Of a stretch of DNA of 41,902 nucleotides, positions 33,631-41,902 are shown one piece after another. Positions within the stretch are counted from its first letter, which is position 1; each line of letters opens with the position of its first letter. The notes under the pieces are model-generated. The model did no database searches. It was not told the origin of the DNA and saw nothing but the letters and a program-made list of their open reading frames with translations. This DNA comes from an uncultured Pseudomonadota bacterium (GTDB lineage Bacteria; Pseudomonadota; Gammaproteobacteria; Enterobacterales; Succinivibrionaceae), in NCBI GenBank assembly GCA_900317945.1, contig ONIT01000008.1:1-41902 (forward strand). Direction: 5' to 3'. The position numbers were made by a program, and so were the translations under genes.

Positions 33631-35727
33631 TCAGTGACGGTGCGCGTACGACTTCAAGAGGTTCGGGATGTCGAGGATCAGCGCGATGCCTCCGTCAGAG
33701 GTAATGGTGGCGCCGGCGAGTCCCGGGGTCTTGTGCAGCAGATCATCGAGAGGCTTGATTACGACCTCCTCCTGGCCGATGAGCCCGTCGACCACGAAGG
33801 CGACCTGCTGTGCGGCGCACTGGACGATTACGACATAGCCCTTGTCCGGATGGCTCCTCTCCTCAGGCTTTACGAGCCAGTCCTCAAGGTAGAAGAGCGC
33901 GATGGCCTTCTCGCGGATGACAATGGTGGGCTGGCCGTCGACAACCTTGACGTTCCTGCCGAGCTCGAGGGAGAAGATCTCGCTGACCGAGGTGAGCGGG
34001 ATGGCGAAGGGCTGGCTGCCCACCTGGACCATAAGGGTCGGGAGGATGGCGAGGGTAAGCGGCACCTTGATGCTGATGGTGGTGCCCACGCCGACCTTGG
34101 AGTCAATCTTGAGCGATCCGTTGAGCTTCGCGATTGAGGTCTTGACGACGTCCATTCCGACGCCGCGCCCGGAGATGTCGGTTACGACCTTATTGGTGGA
34201 GAAGCCCGGAGCGAAGATGAGGTTGAACGCCTCCTCGTCGGTCATGCGCTGCGCGGTCTCCTCATCGATGACGCCCCTGCTCATCGCCACCTGCTTGAGG
34301 ACCGCGGGATCCATGCCTGCGCCGTCATCGGAAATGGTGAGGAGGATATGGTCGCCCTGCTGCGAGGCGGCAAGGGTGATGGTGCCCACCTCAGGCTTCC
34401 CGGCGCGGGCGCGGACCTCAGGCTCCTCGATGCCGTGGTCGCAGGAGTTCCTGACCATGTGGACCATCGGGTCGGCGAGCGCGTCCACCAGGTTCTTGTC
34501 GAGGTCGGTGTCCTCGCCCACCATCTTGAGCTCGATGTTCTTGTGGAGCTTTCTCGCGAGATCGCGCACAACCCTCGGGAAGCGGCCGAAGACCTTCTTC
34601 ACCGGCTGCATTCTGGTCTTCATGACCGCGCTCTGCAGATCCGCGGTTACGACGTCAAGGTTCGATATAGCCTTGTTCATCTCCGGATCTGATTTGTTGG
34701 CGTTGATGTTGACCAGGCGGTTCCTGACGAGGACCAGCTCTCCCACCATGTTCATGATGGTGTCGAGGACCTTGGTGTTGACGCGGACGGTCGTCTCGGC
34801 CGCCGGGGCTGCCGCGGGAGCGGCCTTCGGAGCGGTCTGGATGTCCTTCGAGGCAAGCGAGCCGGTGCCGCCTGCAGACGCAGGGGCAGCGGGAGACTGA
34901 AGGGCCGCCTTGTCGCCCTCCGAGCCCGGGCCCTTGCCCTTGCCGTGAAGCTGATCCATCAGGGACTCGAACTCGGCGTCAGTCATGTCGCCGGAATCGG
35001 CCTGCGGCGCGGGAGCTGCCGGCTCGGGGGCTGCCGGGGCAGCGGCGGACGCCGCGCCGCCAGGGAGCGTCGTGCCGTTGTTCTTGAGGTCCGAGATCAT
35101 TTTGTCGAAGTCGCCGTCAGTGGAGTCCGACTCGCGCGCCTTGTCATTGTCGGCGCCGGGGGCCACGCCCTGGCCGTGCAGCTGGTCAAGGAGCTTCTCG
35201 AACTCGTCCTCGGTGATGGTGTCAGAGTCGCCGCCCGCGTCTGCCGCCGGTGCAGGGGCAGGCTTCGGTGCGGGCTTCGGAGCCGGCTTCGGCGCGGGAG
35301 CGGGCTTCTGGGCAGGAGCTGCCGCAGGGGCGCCGCCGCCGTGGGCGAGCGCGTGCAGGCGGTCGATGATCTCCTTAGGGGCCGGATCGAACGGCTCCTG
35401 GTTCTGCACGCTTGCGTACATGCTGTTGATGATGTCGTACGCCTTCAGGATGGTGTCCATCAGCTCGGGGCTCACGTGCTGGTTGCCGTGGCGGAGGGCG
35501 TCGAACACGCTCTCGCAGGCATGGCAGATGTCGACGAGGTTCGTGAGGTTGAGGAATCCGGCTCCTCCCTTTATCGTGTGGTACGCGCGGAATATTGAAT
35601 TCAGGAGCTCCGAGTCTTCCGGAGTCTTCTCCAGATCGACGAGCTGCTCTGACAGATTCTCAATATATTCCCCGGCCTCCACTATGAAGTCCTGCAGGAT
35701 CTCCTGATCTACGCCTTCGTAAGCCAT
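33631..35727 (-). CDS. cheA: Chemotaxis histidine kinase CheA
   Basis: A 698-residue kinase of the chemotaxis pathway. The HPt domain carries H50 (AYHTIKGGAGF). A Pro/Ala-rich region contains two DEFEKLLDQLHGQG-type peptides (about 171-187 and 248-264) and a weaker third (205-215), as in CheA of polar flagellates, where P2 is absent or reduced. Dimerisation, ATPase (NSCDHGIE, DDGAGMD, GRGVGMDVV) and a C-terminal CheW-like domain follow. GGAG lies 6 nt before the ATG. cheZ is missing upstream. Confidence 0.97.
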   Translation of the reverse strand: MAYEGVDQEILQDFIVEAGEYIENLSEQLVDLEKTPEDSELLNSIFRAYHTIKGGAGFLNLTNLVDICHACESVFDALRHGNQHVSPELMDTILKAYDIINSMYASVQNQEPFDPAPKEIIDRLHALAHGGGAPAAAPAQKPAPAPKPAPKPAPKPAPAPAADAGGDSDTITEDEFEKLLDQLHGQGVAPGADNDKARESDSTDGDFDKMISDLKNNGTTLPGGAASAAAPAAPEPAAPAPQADSGDMTDAEFESLMDQLHGKGKGPGSEGDKAALQSPAAPASAGGTGSLASKDIQTAPKAAPAAAPAAETTVRVNTKVLDTIMNMVGELVLVRNRLVNINANKSDPEMNKAISNLDVVTADLQSAVMKTRMQPVKKVFGRFPRVVRDLARKLHKNIELKMVGEDTDLDKNLVDALADPMVHMVRNSCDHGIEEPEVRARAGKPEVGTITLAASQQGDHILLTISDDGAGMDPAVLKQVAMSRGVIDEETAQRMTDEEAFNLIFAPGFSTNKVVTDISGRGVGMDVVKTSIAKLNGSLKIDSKVGVGTTISIKVPLTLAILPTLMVQVGSQPFAIPLTSVSEIFSLELGRNVKVVDGQPTIVIREKAIALFYLEDWLVKPEERSHPDKGYVVIVQCAAQQVAFVVDGLIGQEEVVIKPLDDLLHKTPGLAGATITSDGGIALILDIPNLLKSYAHRH

Positions 35728-35781
35728 CTGATGCTCCTATACCTGGCCGGCCGGCGGCCGCCCAGTGCTCCCGGAAATCTT

Positions 35782-35803
35782 GAAAACGCCGGCCATGGCC
35801 GGC
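35782..35803 (-). terminator. Hairpin between cheY and cheA
   Basis: GCCGGCCATGGCCGGC is a perfect 16-bp palindrome, followed on the minus strand by GTTTTC. It begins 18 bases after the cheY stop codon, in the gap where cheZ would normally lie. It may act as a weak terminator or attenuator that lowers cheA relative to cheY, or as an mRNA processing boundary. Confidence 0.55.
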
Positions 35804-35820
35804 ATTGCGCTGAGTGACGC

Positions 35821-36204
35821 CTAGCCCAGACGCGCGAATATCTTGCTCAGCTTGTCACTGAGGGTCGCGGCGGTGAAGGGCTTGACGATATAGCCGTTCA
35901 CGCCTGCCTGCGCAGCCTCAATGATCTGCTCGCGCTTAGCCTCTGCGGTTACCATAAGCACCGGAAGCGACTTGAGCTTGTCATCGGCCCTGATGGCCTT
36001 CAGAAGATCGATTCCCTGCATGCCGGGCATGTTCCAGTCGGTGATTACGAACTGGAAGTCGCCTTTTTTAAGCATAGGCAGGGCGGTGGTGCCGTCATCA
36101 GCCTCCTGAGTGTTGTTAAAGCCAAGATCCCTGAGAAGATTCTTGATTATCCTGCGCATTGTCGAGAAATCATCGACAATCAGGATCTTCATGTTCTTGT
36201 TCAA
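35821..36204 (-). CDS. cheY: Chemotaxis response regulator CheY
   Basis: A 127-residue single-domain receiver that binds the flagellar switch when phosphorylated. D11, D12, phospho-acceptor D56 ([12 protein letters not shown]), T86 (VTAEAK) and K108 (YIVKPF) are all present. The 148-bp gap after fliA may hold its own promoter: TTGAAA (36277-36282) and TATACT (36256-36261) face cheY, with a short 15-bp spacer. Confidence 0.97.
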   Translation of the reverse strand: MNKNMKILIVDDFSTMRRIIKNLLRDLGFNNTQEADDGTTALPMLKKGDFQFVITDWNMPGMQGIDLLKAIRADDKLKSLPVLMVTAEAKREQIIEAAQAGVNGYIVKPFTAATLSDKLSKIFARLG

Positions 36205-36352
36205 CGCAGCCTCCCTGCTGCACCCTGGACAGTGCTGTTATAGTTGTATTTTAAAAGTATAAACGATCAGAGCCCCTTTCAATGTGCCCCAACCGACAAT
36301 ATGCGCATGATATCCCAGTTTTTTTGATTAGAGGATTTAGAAAGGCGGAAAA

Positions 36353-37075
36353 TCAGACCCAGTCGCGGAGCCTGCTCCTGAGGCGAAGCACCGCCTGGTT
36401 CAGGATCTGGCTGACGCGCGACTCGCTCACGTCGAAGATGCGGCCGATTTCCTTGAGGTTGAGCCCCTCGGTGTAATAGAGGGAGAGGATGACGCCCTCG
36501 CGCTTCGGGAGCTGCTCGATGGCCTCGGCGAGGGACTTCCGGAACTCCTCAGATGCGATCTGGCCGAACACCTGGTTCTCTCCGGCGTTCTGCCCTGCGC
36601 CGACCAGCGAGTCCTCCGGGACCCCGAGGTCATCCATGCCGACGACCGTGCAGACCGATGTCTCGTAGAGCATCTTCCCGTAGTCGTCCTGAGAGACGCG
36701 GAGGCGCTGCGCGATCTCGCCCGCGGTCGGGCTCCTCCCGAGCTCCTGCGCGAGAGCGGCCATGGTGTCCTCTATAAGGCGTGCGTTGCGGTGCACCGAG
36801 CGCGGGGCCCAGTCAACATTCCTGAGGTCATCAATCATGGCGCCGCGGATGCGGGTCTGCGCGTAGGTCTCGAACTTGATCCCCCGTCCCGGATCAAAGC
36901 CCTGCAGCGCCTCGAAAAGGCCGATCATCCCCGTCTGCACAAGGTCGTCGAGCTGCACGCTCCGGGGGAGGCGCGCCATGAGATGGAGCGCGGTCTTCCG
37001 GACGAGCGGAGCCCAGTGCCTGAGCTCCGCGTCATAGTCGCGGTTCCTGCGGTAAGCGCCGGCCCTGTTCAGCAT
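36353..37075 (-). CDS. fliA: Flagellar sigma factor FliA (sigma-28)
   Basis: A 240-residue sigma factor that directs RNA polymerase to late flagellar and chemotaxis promoters. Region 2 shows LDDLVQTGMIGLFEALQGFD and FETYAQTRIRGAMIDDLR; region 4 ends with the helix-turn-helix LKEIGRIFDVSESRVSQIL. Length equals E. coli FliA (239). It follows flhG by 7 nt, the standard order in polar flagellates. The anti-sigma factor FlgM is not in this window. Confidence 0.96.
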   Translation of the reverse strand: MLNRAGAYRRNRDYDAELRHWAPLVRKTALHLMARLPRSVQLDDLVQTGMIGLFEALQGFDPGRGIKFETYAQTRIRGAMIDDLRNVDWAPRSVHRNARLIEDTMAALAQELGRSPTAGEIAQRLRVSQDDYGKMLYETSVCTVVGMDDLGVPEDSLVGAGQNAGENQVFGQIASEEFRKSLAEAIEQLPKREGVILSLYYTEGLNLKEIGRIFDVSESRVSQILNQAVLRLRSRLRDWV

Positions 37076-37082
37076 GATTGAG

Positions 37083-37964
37083 TCAGTCCTTCTTCACGCC
37101 GTTGAGGAAGTTCTCGATGAAGAACTGCATGTGCCCGCCCGGCAGATAGGGAACCGGCCAGGAGAGCGCGCGGTTCGCGAGGGCGCGGATCGCGATTGAG
37201 GAGGGAGCCTTGGGGAAGGCGTCCACGACAACCTGCTGCCGCCTTATCGACTGGCGGATGTTCGGATCGAAGGGGATGCAGGATACGAGCTCCATCGAGA
37301 TGTCGAGGAAGCGGTCAGTGACCTTCCAGAGCTGGTTGAAGAGATCCTGCCCCTCCTTCAGGGTCCTCACCATGTTGGCGACGACCTTGAAGCGGTAGAC
37401 GCCGTACTGCTTGGAGAGGATCTTCATGAGCGCGTAGGCGTCGGAGAGCGAGGTCGGCTCGTTGCACACCACCACGATGACGTCCTGCGCGGCGCGGGCG
37501 AAGGAGAGCACCATGTCCGAGATGCCTGCCGCGGTGTCGACGATGAGGACGTCGATCTGGGTCTTCATCGAGCTGAACGCCCTGATGAGCCCCGCGTGCT
37601 GCGCCGTGGTGAGCTCGGTCATCTTCTGCGTGCCGGAGGTCGCGGGCAGGATGTAGACGCCGTAAGGGCCCTCGACCACGATGTCGTCAAGCGTGCACTT
37701 CCCCGAGAGCACGTGCGAGAGGTTGCGCTCCGGACGGATCCCGAGCATGATGTCGATGTTAGCGAGTCCCAGGTCAGCGTCGAACACCATGACGCGCTTT
37801 CCCAGCATCGCCATGGAGACGGCCATGTTGAGGGAGACGCTGGACTTCCCCACGCCGCCCTTGCCTCCGGTTACGGTAATGACCTTGACCCTGCCGTTGT
37901 TCGTGGGGGCAGCAGCCTGCGCGTTCCTGAGGCCGTCAGCCTGATCAAATGAATTCTCACCCAT
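37083..37964 (-). CDS. flhG: Flagellar number regulator FlhG (FleN), MinD-like ATPase
   Basis: A 293-residue MinD/ParA ATPase that restricts flagellar number and stimulates FlhF. The N-terminal DQADGLR (residues 7-13) is the conserved FlhF-activating motif. Walker A is GGKGGVGKSS (33-42), followed by DADLGLANID and LIVDTAAGIS. A basic, hydrophobic C-terminal helix probably binds membrane. It lies 31 bp after flhF. Confidence 0.95.
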   Translation of the reverse strand: MGENSFDQADGLRNAQAAAPTNNGRVKVITVTGGKGGVGKSSVSLNMAVSMAMLGKRVMVFDADLGLANIDIMLGIRPERNLSHVLSGKCTLDDIVVEGPYGVYILPATSGTQKMTELTTAQHAGLIRAFSSMKTQIDVLIVDTAAGISDMVLSFARAAQDVIVVVCNEPTSLSDAYALMKILSKQYGVYRFKVVANMVRTLKEGQDLFNQLWKVTDRFLDISMELVSCIPFDPNIRQSIRRQQVVVDAFPKAPSSIAIRALANRALSWPVPYLPGGHMQFFIENFLNGVKKD

Positions 37965-37995
37965 TTCTTATTTTTCCTGCAGCTAAAATTTGTTC

Positions 37996-39591
37996 TCAGC
38001 GTCTCCGCCCGCCGGCCGCGCGCCGCCCTGCGGCGCTGCCGTCAGAATCCTGTGTCCCGTCCTCAAGCCCGTCAAGCACGGCCTGCACGAGGACGTCGGC
38101 GCTTGCCGCCTCAAGGTCCTCCGGAACCCTCTGCCCGGTAGTCACATAGCTTACCGGAAGCCCGTTCTCAATGCACACCCCGATGGCGTCGCCCAGAGAC
38201 ATGCTCTCGTCGGTCTTCGTGATGATGGCGCCGGAGAGATCAACCCGGCTGAACCTCGCGTAGGTGTCGTCGAGGACGCGCCTCTGCGCCGTCGCCGGGA
38301 TGACGAGGTAGGCGCTCACGGGAACCTGCGCCGAGCTCATGAGCCGGTCAAGCTCCTCTCCGAGGCGCTCGTCGCGCTGCCCCATGCCCGCGGTGTCGAT
38401 GAGCACCAGGCGGCGGTTCCTGAACTGGTAGAGGACCTCCGGCATGTCCGACATCTCCGAGACGCTCTTCACCGGGCAGCCCATGATGCGCCCGTAGGTC
38501 TGGAGCTGGTCGTACGCCCCGATCCTGTAGTGGTCGGTCGTGATGAGCGCGACCTCGTCGGCGCCGAACTTCATCGCAAAATGCGCCGCGAGCTTGGCGA
38601 TGGTCGTGGTCTTCCCGACGCCCGTCGGGCCGATGAGCGTCACCGCCCCGCCGTCCCGGAGGATCTCGTCGTGCCCCGTTGAGATGTCGTCAAGGAGAAG
38701 GCCCCTGAGCTCGCGCCAGGCGTCCTTCAGGCTGTCGCCCGAGTCAAGCCTCTTCGCGAGCGATCTCGCGTAGTTGCCGCTGAAGCCGCCCCTCTCGAGG
38801 AGCTTCGCGATCATGGAGCGCACCGGCTCGACGCGGTCCTCCTCCTGCTCCATGAGGCCGGAGAGCTGGTAGCGGAGCATCTTCCTGATGGACTCGATGT
38901 CGTCCTTCATCGCCTGCAGCTCATGACCGGAGACCTCGCCCTGCCTCCTCTCCGGGGTGAGGGGCTGCCTCTCAGCCTGCGCCCTCCCGCGCCCCGGCCT
39001 CTGCATGGCGGAGCGCTCCGCGAGCGTACCCGGCATCCCGCCCTCCTGCTGCCTGCCTGCGTACTTCTTCTGCCGCTCGAGGAGCTCGGAGAGCGAGTCG
39101 GCGAACGAGCCGCGATCGGATGCGGGCTGCTCGGCCCTCGGCGCGCGCGCTGCGGATCTGCCGCCCCTTCCGGAGCGGGGAGCTGGCGCAGGATCAGGCG
39201 CGCCGCCGAAGCCCCCGCCGAATGAGGCGGAGCCGTCGCGCCCGAATACCGGCGCGTCATCCGAGAGGCTGTCATCCTCAGCGCCGCGCCCAAGAGCAGA
39301 GGCGTAGCCGCCGTCCCTCGCGCCCTGCACCGCGCGGCGGCGGAGAGCCGCCCGGGAGAGGCCGCTGTAGCCTATCTGGCCGGAGTCATCATCCGGGGCA
39401 GGCGCCGGTGCGCGCCTCTCCGGAGCCGGATCGGGAAGCGATGCGTCGTCATCCCCGTCAACCGCCGCGACGATCTCCACCCCGCCCGAGACCTTCTTGT
39501 TGGACATGATGACCGCGTCCGCCCCGAGCTCCTTCTTCACCTGCTCGAGGGCCGATCTCATGTCCTTTGCCAGAAAACGCTTTATCTTCAC
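37996..39591 (-). CDS. flhF: SRP-like GTPase FlhF, polar flagellum placement
   Basis: A 531-residue GTPase that marks the cell pole for flagellum assembly. The N-terminal basic segment (MKIKRFLAKDMRSALEQVKKELG) is typical. A long Arg/Ala/Pro/Gly-rich middle (about residues 45-225) is low complexity. The NG domain has P-loop GPTGVGKTTT (321-330), ITTDHYRIGA, LIDTAGMGQRD and TKTDES. Its start overlaps the flhA stop codon by 4 nt. Confidence 0.95.
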   Translation of the reverse strand: MKIKRFLAKDMRSALEQVKKELGADAVIMSNKKVSGGVEIVAAVDGDDDASLPDPAPERRAPAPAPDDDSGQIGYSGLSRAALRRRAVQGARDGGYASALGRGAEDDSLSDDAPVFGRDGSASFGGGFGGAPDPAPAPRSGRGGRSAARAPRAEQPASDRGSFADSLSELLERQKKYAGRQQEGGMPGTLAERSAMQRPGRGRAQAERQPLTPERRQGEVSGHELQAMKDDIESIRKMLRYQLSGLMEQEEDRVEPVRSMIAKLLERGGFSGNYARSLAKRLDSGDSLKDAWRELRGLLLDDISTGHDEILRDGGAVTLIGPTGVGKTTTIAKLAAHFAMKFGADEVALITTDHYRIGAYDQLQTYGRIMGCPVKSVSEMSDMPEVLYQFRNRRLVLIDTAGMGQRDERLGEELDRLMSSAQVPVSAYLVIPATAQRRVLDDTYARFSRVDLSGAIITKTDESMSLGDAIGVCIENGLPVSYVTTGQRVPEDLEAASADVLVQAVLDGLEDGTQDSDGSAAGRRAAGGRRR

Positions 39592-41711
39592 TTAATCATC
39601 CCTGTCTGACGCTGCTGCCCTACTGAGCTTACTATCTTAATCTGCTTTTCCTCCGGGATTTCCTGGTAGGAAAGGACCCTGAGCCCCGGTATTGAGTTCT
39701 TCACGAACCTCGAGAGCGTCGTGCGGAGCACTCCCGAGGTGAGCAGGATGGCAGGCTCGCCGTCAAGCTCCTGCTTCTCCGCCGCCTCCGCAAGCGACTT
39801 CTGCATCCTCTGCGCGAGCCCCGGCTCAATCGCCGCGCCGCTCTGCCCGCCGCTCTGCAGCGACTTGTGGAGGATCCTCTCAAGCTCGGGAGCAAGCGTG
39901 ATGACGGGAATGACATCGCCTCCTCCCACGATATCCTGAATTATAAACCGCCTGAGCGCGATGCGGCAGGCAGCCGTCAGAACCTCCGGATCCTGGCTCC
40001 GCGGCGCGTACTCCACGATGGTCTGGATGATGGTGCGCATGTCGCGGATGGGGACGCCCTCCGAGAGCAGGTTCTGCAGCACCTTCGCGAGGTTCCCGAG
40101 GCTGATGATGCCGGGAACCAGGCCCTCGACGAGCTTCGGAGAGGACTTCGCGACGATGTTGAGGAGGTTCTGCACCTCCTCGTGCCCGAGGAGGACGTCC
40201 GCGTTGTTGGAGAGGATCTGCGAGAGGTGCGTCGCGATGACGGTCGGCGCGTCAACCACGGTGTAGCCGTAGCCCTGCGCGCGGTTCTCCTGATCTGCGG
40301 AGATCCACACCGCCTCAAGGCCGAAGGCCGGATCCACGGTCTTGGTGCCCTGCACCTCGCCGAACACCTGCCCCGGGTTTATCGCCATCTTGCGGTCGGT
40401 GAACACGTCGGCCTCGCCGAAGCTCACGCCCTCAATCGTGATGCGGTAGCGGTTCGGGGAGAGATCGAGGTTGTCCCTTATATGAACGGCCGGGATTAGG
40501 AAGCCGAGATCCTGCGACATCTTCTTCCTCACGCCCTTCACGCGGTTCAGAAGCTCTCCGCCCTTCGCCTTGTCCACAAGCGGGATGAGGCGGTAGCCGA
40601 TCTCAAGCCCCACGACGTCGATCGGAGTTACGTCGTCCCAGGAGAGCTCCTTCTGCTTCTGCTTCATGGCGTTCGACTCGCCCACGGGCTCAGCGGGAGC
40701 CTTCGCCTTCGCCGCGGCAAGCTCCTTCTCGCGCCTCACGAGGAGGTACGCTCCCCCCAGGCAGGCGAAGGCAAGGAGGAGGAAAGGCACATGCGGCATG
40801 CCGGGGACGATGCCCATCAGGAAAAGTATGGCGCCTGAAATGATTAGGGGCTTCGGCACGGAGAACATCTGCCCGAGCACCAGCTTTCCCATGTCGTTCG
40901 ACTCGTTCTGCCTCGTAACGATGATGGCGGAGGAGATCGAGAGGAGGAGCGAGGGGATCTGGGCGACGAGGCCGTCTCCTATCGTGAGCTTCGAGTAGCG
41001 TCCGGCGGCGTCCGACACGGTCATGCCGTTCGAGACGCCGATGATGAGGCCGAACACCAGGTTGATGACCATGATGAGGATGCCGGCGATGGCGTCGCCC
41101 TTCACGAACTTGCTGGTACCGTCCATGGAGCCGTAGAACTCCGCCTCCGCCGCGACGTCCTTTCGCCTTGCCTTGGCGACGTCCTGAGTGATGAGCCCGG
41201 CGTTGAGGTCGGCGTCGATCGCCATCTGCTTGCCCGGCATCGCGTCCAGGGTGAACCTTGCGGTTACCTCGGAGATTCGGCCGGCGCCCTTCGTGATTAC
41301 GACGAAGTTGATGATGATGAGGATGGCGAACACTACGAAGCCGATGAGGTAGTTGTTGCCGATGAGCACGTCGCCGAAGGCGTGTATGACCTTGCCCGCC
41401 GCCTCGGCGCCCTCGGAGCCGTGCATCAGCACGACTCGGGTCGAGGCGATGTTGAGCGCGAGGCGGAGGAGCGTCGCGACGAGGAGCACGGTCGGGAAGG
41501 CCGCGAAGTCAAGGGGGCGCTTCGAGTAGATGGTGACGAGGAGCACCAGCATCGAGAGCGTGATGTTGAAGGTGAAGGAGATGTCGAGGAGCCACGCGGG
41601 GATCGGGAGCATTATCAGGGAAAGGCCGATGAGTATGAGAAAGGGCGTTCCGATGCCCTTTGTCATAAACTTCGACAGGTTTTCCTTTGTGAATGCAGCC
41701 TTCAGATCCAT
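39588..41711 (-). CDS. flhA: Flagellar type III export gate protein FlhA
   Basis: A 707-residue inner-membrane export component. About eight transmembrane segments lie in the first 330 residues. The FHIPEP-family signature is visible around residues 140-175 (RISEVTARFTLDAMPGKQMAIDADLNAG). The large cytoplasmic domain, which forms the nonameric docking ring, fills residues 345-690. It is the first gene of the operon in this window. GGGGAGGAG lies 8 nt before the ATG but can be masked by a leader hairpin. Confidence 0.97.
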   Translation of the reverse strand: MDLKAAFTKENLSKFMTKGIGTPFLILIGLSLIMLPIPAWLLDISFTFNITLSMLVLLVTIYSKRPLDFAAFPTVLLVATLLRLALNIASTRVVLMHGSEGAEAAGKVIHAFGDVLIGNNYLIGFVVFAILIIINFVVITKGAGRISEVTARFTLDAMPGKQMAIDADLNAGLITQDVAKARRKDVAAEAEFYGSMDGTSKFVKGDAIAGILIMVINLVFGLIIGVSNGMTVSDAAGRYSKLTIGDGLVAQIPSLLLSISSAIIVTRQNESNDMGKLVLGQMFSVPKPLIISGAILFLMGIVPGMPHVPFLLLAFACLGGAYLLVRREKELAAAKAKAPAEPVGESNAMKQKQKELSWDDVTPIDVVGLEIGYRLIPLVDKAKGGELLNRVKGVRKKMSQDLGFLIPAVHIRDNLDLSPNRYRITIEGVSFGEADVFTDRKMAINPGQVFGEVQGTKTVDPAFGLEAVWISADQENRAQGYGYTVVDAPTVIATHLSQILSNNADVLLGHEEVQNLLNIVAKSSPKLVEGLVPGIISLGNLAKVLQNLLSEGVPIRDMRTIIQTIVEYAPRSQDPEVLTAACRIALRRFIIQDIVGGGDVIPVITLAPELERILHKSLQSGGQSGAAIEPGLAQRMQKSLAEAAEKQELDGEPAILLTSGVLRTTLSRFVKNSIPGLRVLSYQEIPEEKQIKIVSSVGQQRQTGMIK

Positions 41712-41720
41712 TAACAGGAC

Positions 41721-41762
41721 TCCTCCCCGCGGAAATTATACAGACTAACGGAGCGGGGAGGA
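41721..41762 (-). promoter_or_regulatory. Leader hairpin that can sequester the flhA ribosome-binding site
   Basis: In the minus-strand transcript TCCTCCCCGC (41753-41762) pairs perfectly over 10 bp with GCGGGGAGGA (41721-41730), which contains the flhA Shine-Dalgarno sequence. The loop holds a TATAAT box (41735-41740). A transcript starting at that box would lack the masking arm, whereas a longer transcript would contain it. Confidence 0.6.
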
Positions 41763-41902
41763 AAAGCTCGGTTCAATCATTGAGACACGCGTCAAAAGAT
41801 TGTCAGGGCGTACGCACGAACCACATGCAGTCCAAGACGTTGAAAACCTTTATGCAGGCATTTTTCTCAAAAATCGTTTAAGGTATAGGGTTGCCCAAAA
41901 TT

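Noticed and set aside
33223..34137. 304-codon plus-strand frame opposite cheB/cheA
   Set aside because: It spans the boundary of two genes with intact catalytic motifs on the other strand and has no support of its own.
36256..36282. Sigma-28 or sigma-54 promoter before cheY
   Set aside because: I could not find a TAAA-N15-GCCGATAA or GG-N10-GC pattern. Only a weak sigma-70-like pair with a short spacer is visible.

Overview
The window looks like chromosomal DNA of a polarly flagellated gammaproteobacterium. CRP, FlhF/FlhG, the ParC/ParP chemotaxis positioning pair, the zapA-6S RNA-fau locus and crp next to argD are all typical of that class. A giant secreted starch-degrading enzyme, plus an accessory stretch of DUF4143, Rpn and SMI1-type genes, suggests a rumen or gut member of the Succinivibrionaceae, perhaps close to Succinimonas. 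The class is well supported; the family and genus are inference.

Layout. Positions 1-90 (minus strand) hold the 5' end of a group IIC intron, inserted directly after the terminator of the next gene. Positions 157-6651 encode a 2164-residue secreted amylase with two complete GH13 catalytic domains and several starch-binding modules. Positions 6983-10070 form a housekeeping cluster (tsaC, aroE, rsmJ, a zinc-ribbon membrane protein), followed by purE, a YgfB/UPF0149 gene, a TetR regulator with a palindromic operator, and a heavy-metal P1B-type ATPase. Positions 14645-16906 are the zapA-ssrS-fau-rpiA locus, which carries TWO tandem, diverged 6S RNA genes. A permease gene and crp diverge around a CRP-like site (18416-18431), and argD follows behind a pair of ARG boxes.

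Positions 20819-27348 form an accessory region. It holds a DUF4143 ATPase, an array of 23-bp direct repeats, a GNAT acetyltransferase, an Rpn-type nuclease, an orphan DinJ-like antitoxin with a decayed YafQ toxin, a decayed second GNAT gene and an SMI1/KNR4 protein. Positions 27465-41711 are one long minus-strand motility operon: flhA-flhF-flhG-fliA-cheY-cheA-cheB-motA-motB-parC-parP-cheW-DUF2802. The usual cheZ between cheY and cheA is absent; that gap holds only a hairpin. A leader hairpin can mask the flhA ribosome-binding site.

How the genes fit together. The amylase degrades external starch, CRP links carbon supply to transcription, and the motility operon builds, places and steers a polar flagellum. 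Family assignments come from recalled motifs, as no database search was possible.
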